Positions 7,917 through 15,867 of a DNA stretch of 64,000 nt are shown one piece after another. The position numbers were made by a program, and so were the translations under genes. Source of the DNA: Neisseria sicca (lineage in GTDB: Bacteria; Pseudomonadota; Gammaproteobacteria; Burkholderiales; Neisseriaceae); NCBI RefSeq assembly GCF_017753665.1, contig NZ_CP072524.1:2418001-2482000 (forward strand). The letters run 5' to 3'. Each line of letters starts with the position of its first letter. Position 1 is the first letter of the stretch. Below the pieces are notes generated by a model. The model searched no databases and had not been told where the DNA came from. It saw only the letters and a list, made by a program, of their open reading frames with translations.

Positions 7917-8162
7917 ATGTTTTACGGATTGGTTGTGGCAACATCGGCTTTCCTGTGTTTTGGATTTGGAAACTACATCATTAGAAACAGATGGTTGAAG
8001 GGGATAGTGTTATGTTCGGGCTGGATTTTAATGTTTTTTACCCAAGCAGAGGTACAACGGATGGTCAGTGTATATCCTGCTTCCTCAATCCGTAACTATT
8101 TCCTTATTGTGTTTGTCGAAGTGGTTTGCCTTATCTTTTTGTTCCGTAGATTTTCCCGATGA
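7917..8162 (+). CDS. Small membrane protein, 81 aa, unknown
   Basis: I start at ATG 7917, directly preceded by GGGAGG at good spacing; the longer frame to 7824 lacks a ribosome site. The protein has three hydrophobic stretches (about residues 3-20, 28-45 and 60-76) separated by short basic loops, so it is probably an inner-membrane protein. I do not recognise a family. The stop overlaps the first base of a DUS terminator. Confidence 0.6.
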   Translation: MFYGLVVATSAFLCFGFGNYIIRNRWLKGIVLCSGWILMFFTQAEVQRMVSVYPASSIRNYFLIVFVEVVCLIFLFRRFSR

Positions 8163-8195
8163 GGTCGTCTGAAAACCGTTTTCAGACGACCTTTT
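8162..8195. terminator. Inverted DUS terminator between convergent genes
   Basis: AGGTCGTCTGAAAAC and GTTTTCAGACGACCT with a CC-containing loop and a T-run. It sits exactly between the convergent stops at 8162 and 8197. Confidence 0.8.
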
Positions 8196-8196
8196 T

Positions 8197-9081
8197 CTAT
8201 TTCCTGAACTCTTCCCTGACGATGTCCAGCCAAGCCCTGAGCGCGGGGGTGGGACGCTGGTGTTTTTTCCAAGCCATCGTCAGTTGCCAGCGGATTTCGG
8301 GTTCGGTCAGCGGGACGGCGGCGAAAGTGTCGGGGTTGATTTTGCGGGCGTAGTATTCGGGCAGAAGGGCGATGCCCATATGGTGCGCCACCATGTCGGC
8401 GAGCAGGTCCCATTGTCCGGTGCGGCAGACGACGTTGGGCGTGAAGCCTTGGCTGCGGCAGGCGGTTTGGATGGTTTCGTTGAGGGAAAAGCCTGAGCCG
8501 AAGAGGATAAACGGTTCGTGTTGCAGGCTTTTGAGGCTGAGGGCGGCATGGCGGGCTTGGGCGCGCGGCATGAGGACGACGAGCGGGTAGTCGCAGAGGG
8601 TAATGCTGTCGAAGTCTTCGTGGACGGGGGCGAGCAGTTGTCCGGCGTCGAGTTCGTTGTTGCGCAGGGATTGTTCGATGGCGAGCGAACCTTGTTCGAG
8701 GAAGGTCAGTTCGATGCCGGGCCATTGGCGGCGGAAACGGAACAGGGCGTTGCTGAGCAGATCGCTGCCGAGCAGTGCCAAACCCAGCCGCAGCGTGCCG
8801 CTTTTGATGTGGTGGTAGTCGTCGATACGTGCGAGCAGCAGGTCGCGTTCGTGCAGGAGGTTCAGCGCGTGGCGGTACACCTCTTCGCCGATGGGTGTGG
8901 TGGCGACTTGGCGTTTTTTGCGACCGTTTTCTTTAACCAGCAGCGGTACGCCCAGCTCTTCTTCCAATGCCTGTATGGTTTTGCTGACGGTGGGCTGGGT
9001 CAGGTTGAGCGCGGATGCGGCGGCGGAGAAACTTTGCAGGCGCACGAGTTCGGCGAAACAGTGCAGGCTTTTGAAGTCCAT
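8197..9081 (-). CDS. LysR-family regulator, likely of the adjacent cidA-lrgB genes, 294 aa
   Basis: An N-terminal winged helix-turn-helix (residues 1-60; SFSAAASALNLTQPTVSKTI is the recognition region) is followed by a two-lobed effector-binding domain, at normal LysR length. It is transcribed divergently from the cidA-like gene, with 137 bp between start codons, the usual place for a LysR operator. LysR regulators of cid/lrg operons in other bacteria respond to acetate or pyruvate overflow; a similar role here is inferred from position alone. The target lrgB is broken in this strain, so the circuit may no longer have its full output. Confidence 0.88.
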   Translation of the reverse strand: MDFKSLHCFAELVRLQSFSAAASALNLTQPTVSKTIQALEEELGVPLLVKENGRKKRQVATTPIGEEVYRHALNLLHERDLLLARIDDYHHIKSGTLRLGLALLGSDLLSNALFRFRRQWPGIELTFLEQGSLAIEQSLRNNELDAGQLLAPVHEDFDSITLCDYPLVVLMPRAQARHAALSLKSLQHEPFILFGSGFSLNETIQTACRSQGFTPNVVCRTGQWDLLADMVAHHMGIALLPEYYARKINPDTFAAVPLTEPEIRWQLTMAWKKHQRPTPALRAWLDIVREEFRK

Positions 9082-9218
9082 TATTCCTCTTGAGCATGAT
9101 TTTGATGCAGATAATTCATATTATGCGTAAAGGAAACCCCTATAATCAAGCTTTTTGCGGATGCAGGCATTGCACCCGACATTACCTCAAACAACTATAT
9201 CGATTACTACTAAACATC

Positions 9219-9611
9219 ATGGATTCTTTCAGCAGAATTTTTCAGACGGCCTTGCAACTGGCCATTGTCGGCTCAGTATGGGTCGTATCGGAAGCCGTAG
9301 TGCGTTTTACCCACCTTCCCGTATCTTCGGGCGTATTGGGCCTGTTTTTAATGTTGGCCCTGTTGGGCAGCGGCGTGATTAAAACCGGCATGGTCGAGCG
9401 TGGCGCAAAATGGGTGTTGGGCGAACTGGTGTTCTTCTTCATCCCGATTATGGTATCCGTGTTGCAGTACCGCGATTTGCTGATGTCGGAAGGCTGGCAG
9501 CTCGTGCTGACCATCGTCGTCGGCACCGCGCTAGTGATGATCATCACGGCGCTGACGCTAAATTTCTGCTACCGCTGGAAACGCCGCCTGCATAAAAAAT
9601 TGCACGCCTGA
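9219..9611 (+). CDS. CidA/LrgA holin-like membrane protein, 130 aa
   Basis: The protein is about 130 residues with four hydrophobic segments and a basic C-terminal tail (RWKRRLHKK). It shows the family motifs GVLGLFLMLALL and LGELVFFFIPIMVSVL. CidA/LrgA proteins affect murein hydrolase export, cell lysis or pyruvate handling in partnership with LrgB/CidB. I start at ATG 9219; the longer frame back to 9090 covers the promoter region and has no membrane pattern. The lrgB partner follows 12 bases after the stop but is interrupted by an insertion sequence. Confidence 0.9.
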   Translation: MDSFSRIFQTALQLAIVGSVWVVSEAVVRFTHLPVSSGVLGLFLMLALLGSGVIKTGMVERGAKWVLGELVFFFIPIMVSVLQYRDLLMSEGWQLVLTIVVGTALVMIITALTLNFCYRWKRRLHKKLHA

Positions 9612-10246
9612 TAGGGAATTAAAATGGATTACGCCGCGCTTACCTGCTTCGCTTGGACTTGTTTCGCCTATTTTGTGGCGAAAAAAATCTACCGCAAAAA
9701 ACCGCTGATGATTTTCTCGCCCGTCGTTACCGTCTCGGTCAGCACCATCATCCTGATGCTGCTTTTAGGCATTTCCTACGATACTTACCACAAATACACG
9801 CAAAGCATCGTTTTCCTGCTCACGCCAGTAACGGTCGCCTTCGCCATCCCGATTTATGAAAACCGCGAAGTCATCCGCCGCCAGCTTCCCATCCTGTCGA
9901 TAGCGATTATGGTCGGCATGTTCGTCGGCGTTGCCAGCGCGTTTTTGATGGGCAATATGTTCCACTTCGACAGCGAAGTCACCAACAGCCTGATGGCGCG
10001 CTCGATTTCCACGCCGTTTGCCGTCGTATTGGCAAGTGAAATCCACGGCTCGGCTTCGCTGGTGTCGCTGTTCACCATCATCACCGGCTTCGTCGGCATG
10101 ATATTTGGTGATTTGTTTTTAGCGTTCACTCGCATCCGCTTCCACACCGCCAACGGTGTCGCACTGGGCAACGCCGCCCACGGCTTCGGCACTTCCCGCG
10201 CCGGACAACGCCACGAAACCGAAGGAGACCTTTGCAAAATTCCCCA

Positions 10247-10284
10247 AAATCCCCTAAATTCCCACCAAGACATTTAGGGGATTT
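10247..10284 (+). promoter_or_regulatory. Hairpin sequestering the IS1106 transposase ribosome site
   Basis: AAATCCCCTAAAT (10247-10259) and ATTTAGGGGATTT (10272-10284) form a perfect 13-bp stem with a 12-base loop. The right arm contains the AGGGG that serves as ribosome binding site for ATG 10288. A transcript entering from outside would fold and hide the site, while one starting inside the stem would not. The same structure is conserved in copy 2 (62317-62354). Confidence 0.7.
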
Positions 10285-10287
10285 CTC

Positions 10288-11295
10288 ATGAGCACCTTCT
10301 TTCAGCAAACCGCACAAGCCATGATTGCCAAACACATTGACCGCTTCCCACTATTGAAGTTGGATCAGGTGATTGATTGGCAACCGATCGAACAGTACCT
10401 GAACCGTCAAAGAACCCGTTATCTCCGAGACCACCGCGACCGTCCCGCCTATCCCCTGTTGTCCATGTTCAAAGCCGTCCTGCTCGGACAATGGCACAGC
10501 CTCTCCGATCCCGAACTCGAACACAGCCTCATCATCCGCATCGATTTCAACCTGTTTTGCCGCTTTGACGAACTGAGCATCCCCGATTACAGCACCTTAT
10601 GCCGCTACCGCAACTGGCTGGCGCAAGACGACACCCTGTCCGAATTGCTGGAACTGATTAACTGCCAACTGACCGAAAAAAACCTAAAAGTAGAGAAAGC
10701 ATCCGCCGCCGTCATTGACGCCACCATTATTCAAACTGCCGGCAGCAAACAGCGTCAGGCTATAGAAGTCGATGAAGAAGGACAAGTCAGCGGCCAAACC
10801 ACACCGAGTAAGGACAAAGATGCCCGTTGGACAAAGAAAAACGGCCTCTACAGACTCGGTTACAAACAACATACCCGTACCGATGAGGAAGGCTATATCG
10901 AGAAACTGCACATCACCCCCGCCAATACCCATGAGTGTAACCACCTGTTGCCTTTGCTGGAAGGAATAGCCAAAGACACAACCGTCTATGCCGACAAAGG
11001 CTACGACAGTGCGGAAAACCGGCAACATCTGAAAGACCATCGGTTGCTGGACGGCATTATGCGCAAAGCCCACCGCAACCGTCCGCTGACGGAAGTGCAA
11101 ACCAAACGTAACCGATATTTGTCGAAGACCCGTTATGTGGTCGAACAAAGCTTCGGTACGCTGCACCGTAAATTCCGCTACGCCCGGGCAGCCTATTTTG
11201 GGCTGATTAAAGTGAGTGCGCAAAGCCATCTGAAGGCGATGTGTTTGAACCTGTTGAAAGCGGCTAACAGGCTAAGTGTGCCTGTTGCCGCCTAA
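10288..11295 (+). CDS. IS5-family transposase (IS1106-like), copy 1, 335 aa
   Basis: The N-terminal half has the DUF772-type segment of IS5/IS1182-like enzymes (FKAVLLGQWHSLSDPELEHS). The catalytic core follows with VIDATII (first Asp), YADKGYDSAENR (second Asp) and YVVEQSFGTLHRKF carrying the Glu. Length and frame are intact. Compared with copy 2 it differs at roughly ten residues, so the two are not a very recent duplication of each other. Translation probably depends on escape from the hairpin at 10247-10284. Confidence 0.95.
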   Translation: MSTFFQQTAQAMIAKHIDRFPLLKLDQVIDWQPIEQYLNRQRTRYLRDHRDRPAYPLLSMFKAVLLGQWHSLSDPELEHSLIIRIDFNLFCRFDELSIPDYSTLCRYRNWLAQDDTLSELLELINCQLTEKNLKVEKASAAVIDATIIQTAGSKQRQAIEVDEEGQVSGQTTPSKDKDARWTKKNGLYRLGYKQHTRTDEEGYIEKLHITPANTHECNHLLPLLEGIAKDTTVYADKGYDSAENRQHLKDHRLLDGIMRKAHRNRPLTEVQTKRNRYLSKTRYVVEQSFGTLHRKFRYARAAYFGLIKVSAQSHLKAMCLNLLKAANRLSVPVAA

Positions 11296-11732
11296 AAGGC
11301 GGCCCGGATGCCTGATTATCAGGTATCCGGGGAGGATTAAGGGGGTATTTGGGTAAAATCAGGAGCAATTAGTGGCAGAAACAGCCGAAAACCTGTGTTT
11401 GGGTTTCGGCTGTCGGGGAAAGGGCTTTTTTGCAAAGGTCTCCGAAGGTGTGATGGCGAGCCTGACCATGATATTGGCGGGGCTGTTTATGGTCATCATC
11501 GGGCCGAGTATGGTGCATTTGGTGGTTTGGCTGATGGGCTGAACGGCAGTTTTACAAAGAGATTGGAAACGTCGTCTGAAAAGCCGTTAAGCAAAATCTG
11601 ATGGCAGTATGATACCTTGTTGATATTTATTGCGAAAATACCCATGTTGACATTGCACCCTGCTACGCGGGACAGGCTATGGCAAAAATGATGGAGATTT
11701 GGGCTTTTCTTTGAATTGATTGTGTTGATGAT

Positions 11733-11769
11733 AAAAAAGGTCGTCTGAAAATTTTCAGACGACCTTTTT
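11733..11769. terminator. Inverted DUS terminator downstream of wzc
   Basis: AAAAAAGGTCGTCTGAAAATTTTCAGACGACCTTTTT: an almost perfect palindrome with A/T runs on both sides, placed between the lrgB remnant and the convergent wzc stop. It can terminate in both directions. Confidence 0.85.
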
Positions 11770-11790
11770 GACAACAAGCTTTACCTATCG

Positions 11791-13983
11791 TCAGGCTCTT
11801 GGTTTTTCTGACGTAGTTTTCTTGGCTGTTTTTTTGCCTTCGGTAGGCGTTATGTAAGAATAGTAGTAGTCGTAAGTGCTGTTTGCCTCGCGTTTTATAC
11901 CATTGAGGATAACGCCTTTGATGGTGATTTTGTTTTGACGCAGGCGTTCTGCACTGATAGCCAGCTCTTTGGTAGTCGTATTGCCGTAGCGGCTGACCAG
12001 AAGGACTGTGCCTGCATGTTGTCCGACAACGACGGCATCGGTTACCGCTAAAACGGGCGGAGTGTCGATGATGATGTAATCGTAACGTTTTTGCGCGTTT
12101 GACAACAGTTCTTTGAAACGGTTGTCCATCAGCAGCTCGGACGGATTTTTAGGATAGCTGCCGGTGCTGATGAGGTGCAGGTTAGGAATGTTGGTTTGAG
12201 TAACAGCCTGTGCAGGGGAAACCTCCCCGGATAGAATATCGGACAGGCCGAATTCGGGTGTTACGTTCAGCAACTGATCCAGATAGCCTTTGCGCATATC
12301 GGTATCAATCAGCAATATGCGTTTACCTGACTGTGCCATCACGGTGGCGAGGTTGGCGGAAATGAAGGATTTACCTGCTTCAGGAGCTGCACCGGTAATC
12401 ATGAGGATATTATTGCGTGCGTCCAGCATGGAGAAGTAGATGTTGGTACGCAGGGCACGAATGGCTTCGACGGCGATGTCGGTACTGTCCTCGTTTGCCA
12501 AAAGATAGTTGGAACGGCCTTGGAGCGATTTGAACTTGCGCTTGATAATGTCGCGTTTTTGCTGGGTTTTTGAATGTGGGATAAGGGCTGAGACTTCGAG
12601 ATCGAGGGCTTCGATTTCTTCAGACGACGTAATGCCGCGGCGCATACGGCCTTGCAGCAGGAACCACATGGAGGCAAGTGCGCCTGCGGCAAGCGCGCCC
12701 AATGCGGCGATAACGGCTTTACGCGGGGCGATCGGTTTTTCCGGCGTGTAGGCATGGTCAACGATGCGGACGTTGCCTTGCGCACTGGCTTTCATGATGT
12801 TGAGTTCTTGTTGTTTCGCCAAGAGTTGGACGTAGGTTGCTTGGTTGGTTTCTACGTCGCGGGTCAGACGGATGACTTCCTGTTGGGTGTTGGGCAGGCC
12901 GGCAATTTGCTGGTTGATTTTGCTCTTGGCGCGTTCGAGTACCGCCAGTTTATCCAAAACGGCTTTATAGGAAGGGTGTTCCGGAGTGTACAGTTCTGCC
13001 AAACCCGCTTCTTCGGTTTTGAGCAAGGTGATTTGGGTTTCGATGCTGGTCAGGCTTTCAAGCGCGCCTTTGGACTCAAGCGGAATATCGAGCGAACCGG
13101 AGCGTTCGCGATAGGCGTTGAGTTTGTTTTCTGCGTCTTGCAAGGTTTCTTTCAGACGAGGTAATTCTTCGCTGATGAATGCCAAGCCGCTGGACGCGAC
13201 TTGAACGTCTCGTTCACGGTTTTGGGAGACGTAATTGTCGGCGATGCTGTTGAGAATAGTGCTGGTTTTTTTAGGATCGGTATCGGTATAAGACAGGTTG
13301 ATGATAGGGCTGGTTTTACCTTTACTGATGACCGAGAGCTTGTTTTTTAGGTTTTCGATAGCGCTGAGTTTGGAGAATTTGGTCAGCTCGAAATCTTGCT
13401 CTGCCTCAGCAAGAATGCGGTCGACTTTTAGAACGGTTTCATTATTGACTTTAAGGGGCGCGCCGACGCGGCCTTCTTTAGTTGTACCGTCAGGGAGTGT
13501 CAGCAGATAGGTTTTGCTGTCTTTAACGGTCAGTTTGAAAGGTTTGTTAATCCAGTCCTCAGAAACGGTGAATGCGCCGATTTTTAACATCGGGTCGTCG
13601 CTGCCGCTGAGGTTGTGCACCATATTCCCGAAAATCGGGAAGTAGGTGGCTTTGACTTCTTGGTCGAGTTGTAGGTCTTCAACGGTTTTGCCCAATACCA
13701 AACGAGATTGAACGAGCTCCACTTCTGCTTCGGACGGGGCAGGTTCGTTGGAAAGCATGTTGTTGATTTCGGTTAGGATTTGGTTTTGTTTGGTTTCGAT
13801 TTCCAACATGGCATCGGCACGATAGAGCGGGGTGGAGGCCAAACCGATTACGGCACCTGCCAATCCGCCTGCTAAGATTGCGGCGGCGATTTTGTTTTTG
13901 TTTTGCCACAGGCTTTGCATTTGTTGGCCGAAGTCGATTTCGTCGTTGCCGGCAGGGGCTGATGAGGGATATTGTTTGTACAT
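11791..13983 (-). CDS. wzc: Wzc-type polysaccharide co-polymerase / tyrosine autokinase, 730 aa
   Basis: This inner-membrane protein controls chain length and export of Wzy-made polysaccharide. Two membrane segments (about residues 32-52 and 425-445) bracket a periplasmic Wzz domain with coiled-coil character and a P-rich segment before the second one (YTPEKPIAPRK). The cytoplasmic BY-kinase domain has Walker A (GAAPEAGKSF, about 531), Walker A' (LLIDTDMRKG, about 554), Walker B (IIIDTPP, about 635) and a C-terminal tyrosine cluster (YDYYYSY, about 703) for autophosphorylation. Wzb, encoded just upstream, would dephosphorylate it. It is the last gene of the block and ends at a DUS terminator. 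Such a kinase is not part of the meningococcal ABC-type capsule system. Confidence 0.95.
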   Translation of the reverse strand: MYKQYPSSAPAGNDEIDFGQQMQSLWQNKNKIAAAILAGGLAGAVIGLASTPLYRADAMLEIETKQNQILTEINNMLSNEPAPSEAEVELVQSRLVLGKTVEDLQLDQEVKATYFPIFGNMVHNLSGSDDPMLKIGAFTVSEDWINKPFKLTVKDSKTYLLTLPDGTTKEGRVGAPLKVNNETVLKVDRILAEAEQDFELTKFSKLSAIENLKNKLSVISKGKTSPIINLSYTDTDPKKTSTILNSIADNYVSQNRERDVQVASSGLAFISEELPRLKETLQDAENKLNAYRERSGSLDIPLESKGALESLTSIETQITLLKTEEAGLAELYTPEHPSYKAVLDKLAVLERAKSKINQQIAGLPNTQQEVIRLTRDVETNQATYVQLLAKQQELNIMKASAQGNVRIVDHAYTPEKPIAPRKAVIAALGALAAGALASMWFLLQGRMRRGITSSEEIEALDLEVSALIPHSKTQQKRDIIKRKFKSLQGRSNYLLANEDSTDIAVEAIRALRTNIYFSMLDARNNILMITGAAPEAGKSFISANLATVMAQSGKRILLIDTDMRKGYLDQLLNVTPEFGLSDILSGEVSPAQAVTQTNIPNLHLISTGSYPKNPSELLMDNRFKELLSNAQKRYDYIIIDTPPVLAVTDAVVVGQHAGTVLLVSRYGNTTTKELAISAERLRQNKITIKGVILNGIKREANSTYDYYYSYITPTEGKKTAKKTTSEKPRA

Positions 13984-14029
13984 CAGTAGACTTTCTTCTT
14001 AAACGGGTTCTGTTGTGCGGAAGTTGAGA

Positions 14030-14476
14030 TTATTGCTCTGCCTGTCCGCTCAGTTTATCCGCCCATGTGTCGGCGGCTTGTTCGATTTGTAGAAAGACCG
14101 CTTCGAACATTTCGCTGCTTTGTTTGAATGGGTCGGGTATATTTTTTTTCGGTAGCCATTGGGCAAGCAAAAAAGCTTTGCTGCGTGCAGATGGCTGAAT
14201 GTCGGCAACCATGTCGATATGTGCCGGCTCCATGACCAAAATCAGATCCGCTTCGTCGCACATCTGGGGTGTCAGTTGGCGGGCGGTATGTCCTGCGACA
14301 ATAACGCCGTGTTTGAGGGCAGTTTTAATGGCTTGGAAGTCTGCATCTTTTCCAGCCAATGCGTTAATGCCGGCAGAGCTGATACGGTGGTTGGGCAGTT
14401 TTTTCTGCAAAATACGTTCTGCCGTCGGGGAGCGGCAGATGTTGCCCATACATACTACTAAAATATTTTGAAACAT
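14030..14476 (-). CDS. wzb: Low-molecular-weight protein tyrosine phosphatase (Wzb type), 148 aa
   Basis: The N-terminal P-loop VCMGNICRSPTAE supplies the catalytic Cys9 and Arg15 in a C-x5-R motif, and the general acid Asp lies in IPDPF near residue 112. The length is normal for the family. The gene sits 46 bases upstream of wzc and downstream of wza, the standard wza-wzb-wzc order, so the natural substrate is most likely the Wzc tyrosine tail. Cycling of Wzc phosphorylation controls polymer assembly in group 1 capsules. No clear Shine-Dalgarno sequence precedes the ATG. Confidence 0.94.
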   Translation of the reverse strand: MFQNILVVCMGNICRSPTAERILQKKLPNHRISSAGINALAGKDADFQAIKTALKHGVIVAGHTARQLTPQMCDEADLILVMEPAHIDMVADIQPSARSKAFLLAQWLPKKNIPDPFKQSSEMFEAVFLQIEQAADTWADKLSGQAEQ

Positions 14477-14645
14477 AGGGGAAGCGGTATTTTTTCTTGT
14501 ATAGGGTCAAATCATTATAAAACAGTTTGCGGCCGGATATTTTATCGGTCTGGATGAGGATTCCGTTCATACATTATTCAGAATTCAGACGACTCATACC
14601 CGAACCGCTGTTCCGCCTGACAACAAATGTTGCCGGACCGTCAGG

Positions 14646-15779
14646 TTATTTGAATGTGCTGTCGATAGAGTTGACGTTGGTAACGAAGCTGGTTATTTGC
14701 GACACTACGCGGTTCCAACGGGTAACCGGCGCGGCAGTTACATAGACGATGTCGTTGGGGCGCAAGTCAAAGTCGTTGCCCAATGCGTAAGCAGTCGCGT
14801 CTTTCAGGTTAAGTTGGTAAATATGGATAGGTTTGACAGCATCCTCAGGTGCGCGGCGGATGACGAATACGCCTGTTGCATCGGCTTGAGTTTGGTTCAT
14901 GCCACCAGCCTCACCCAATGCCTGTGTGAGATTTAAGCCATGATTGCCGATGGGCAGGGTCGCTTGGCGGCCGACTTCACCCATGATGTACACTTTGCTG
15001 TTGCTGTTGTTGGGGACGTAAACGATGTCGCCGTTGCTTAAGAGGTGGTTTTGCGACATATCGCCATACTGCATGATGTCTTGTAGGGAGATAGTGCGGT
15101 CAACACCGTTATGCGTCCATTTGATGTGTTGGGTGTCGGCATTTTGCGCCACGCCGCCCGCTTGGTTGACGGCATCAAGGATGGTCATGGGGACGTTGGT
15201 AATCGGCAGTTGGCCGGCTTGTCCGACAGCGCCGGAAATGGAAATGCGTTGCGAACGGAATTCGGTTACGTTGATGGTAACTTGGGGATTTTTAAGGTAA
15301 CGTTTCAGACGACTTGTCAGGATATTTTGCAGCTCGTCTATGGTTTTGCCTTGTGCTTGGATTTTGCCGACCAGCGGGTAGGTGATGTAGCCGCTTTCGT
15401 CCACCCAGGCGCCGCGGCTGACTTGGTTGCTTTGCGGACTGCTTTGCTGAACGGGTGAATTGAGGTCGGTGTGCGCCCAAACCATGATGTTCAATACGTC
15501 GCCTTTGCCGATGTGGTAGCGGTAGGCAGCTTTGCTGCGTTCAAGGACTGCGTTGGTTTGCGACAACACTGGCGGTTTGCGCATTTTTTCAACGAGGCCG
15601 AAGGTAATCGGATAGATGGCGACACGTTTGTCGAATTTGGTGTCTGCGACGGTTTCGCCATTATCGTAAATGATGGCTTTGTTGCGTGTGTTGATGGTGG
15701 AGCCGGGAATGACGGTAGTGCTGTTACAGGCGGTCAGTGCCATCAGCGACAGGCCGATGAGGGCAAGCTGTTTTTTCAT
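14646..15779 (-). CDS. wza: Wza-type outer-membrane polysaccharide export lipoprotein, 377 aa
   Basis: A signal peptide with lipobox LTAC puts the lipid-modified Cys at residue 18. Next comes the Poly_export domain (YHIGKGDVLNIMVWAH, about residues 92-107; TYPLVGKIQAQGKT), then SLBB-type repeats (ISGAVGQAGQLPI; VYIMGEVGRQATLPIG), and a C-terminal amphipathic helix ending in TSFVTNVNSIDSTFK that would form the outer-membrane pore. Wza octamers form the export channel for Wzy-dependent polysaccharide and dock on Wzc. It starts the wza-wzb-wzc set, separated from pglD upstream by a DUS hairpin. Confidence 0.95.
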   Translation of the reverse strand: MKKQLALIGLSLMALTACNSTTVIPGSTINTRNKAIIYDNGETVADTKFDKRVAIYPITFGLVEKMRKPPVLSQTNAVLERSKAAYRYHIGKGDVLNIMVWAHTDLNSPVQQSSPQSNQVSRGAWVDESGYITYPLVGKIQAQGKTIDELQNILTSRLKRYLKNPQVTINVTEFRSQRISISGAVGQAGQLPITNVPMTILDAVNQAGGVAQNADTQHIKWTHNGVDRTISLQDIMQYGDMSQNHLLSNGDIVYVPNNSNSKVYIMGEVGRQATLPIGNHGLNLTQALGEAGGMNQTQADATGVFVIRRAPEDAVKPIHIYQLNLKDATAYALGNDFDLRPNDIVYVTAAPVTRWNRVVSQITSFVTNVNSIDSTFK

Positions 15780-15804
15780 GTCGGTATCCTTGTCAATCTT
15801 ATCT

Positions 15805-15836
15805 GGGTCGTCTGAAACTTTCAGACGACCTTTTTT
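15805..15836 (-). terminator. Inverted DUS pair between pglD and wza
   Basis: GGGTCGTCTGAAA and TTTCAGACGACC with a two-base loop. It falls between pglD and wza on the minus strand, so it may attenuate read-through into the export genes. On the minus strand no long T-run follows. Confidence 0.55.
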
Positions 15837-15867
15837 GTAGGGTATCTTGCTTTATTGGCAGAATATT

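Larger units (their letters stand above)
10225..11442 (+). mobile_element. IS5-family insertion sequence (IS1106-like), copy 1, 1,218 bp
   Basis: The ends are inverted repeats beginning GAGACCTTTGCAAAA on the left and ending TTTTGCAAAGGTCTC on the right. The element is flanked by a 5-bp direct repeat CGAAG (10220-10224 and 11443-11447). It carries one transposase gene and a strong hairpin over the transposase ribosome site. After the gene there is a terminator-like hairpin (11303-11332) and about 110 bp of non-coding sequence. A second copy lies at 61157-62376 in the opposite orientation. Confidence 0.93.
9624..11542 (+). pseudogene. lrgB: lrgB homologue split by an IS1106-like element
   Basis: The 5' part (9624-10224) encodes about 200 residues of an LrgB/CidB/YohK-type inner-membrane protein with multiple membrane segments, including SISTPFAVVLASEIHGSASL and the conserved HGFGTSRA. 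The frame then runs into the insertion element and stops at 10277. The missing C-terminus is present past the element (11443-11542, GVMASLTMILAGLF and on). Removing the element and one copy of the 5-bp duplication gives 231 codons in frame, the normal family length. The break is therefore recent and precise. The truncated product lacks its last membrane segments and is unlikely to work. Confidence 0.9.

Noticed and set aside
11395..11601. 68-codon ORF spanning the right end of the IS in lrgB
   Set aside because: It crosses the IS boundary and is out of frame with the lrgB remainder.
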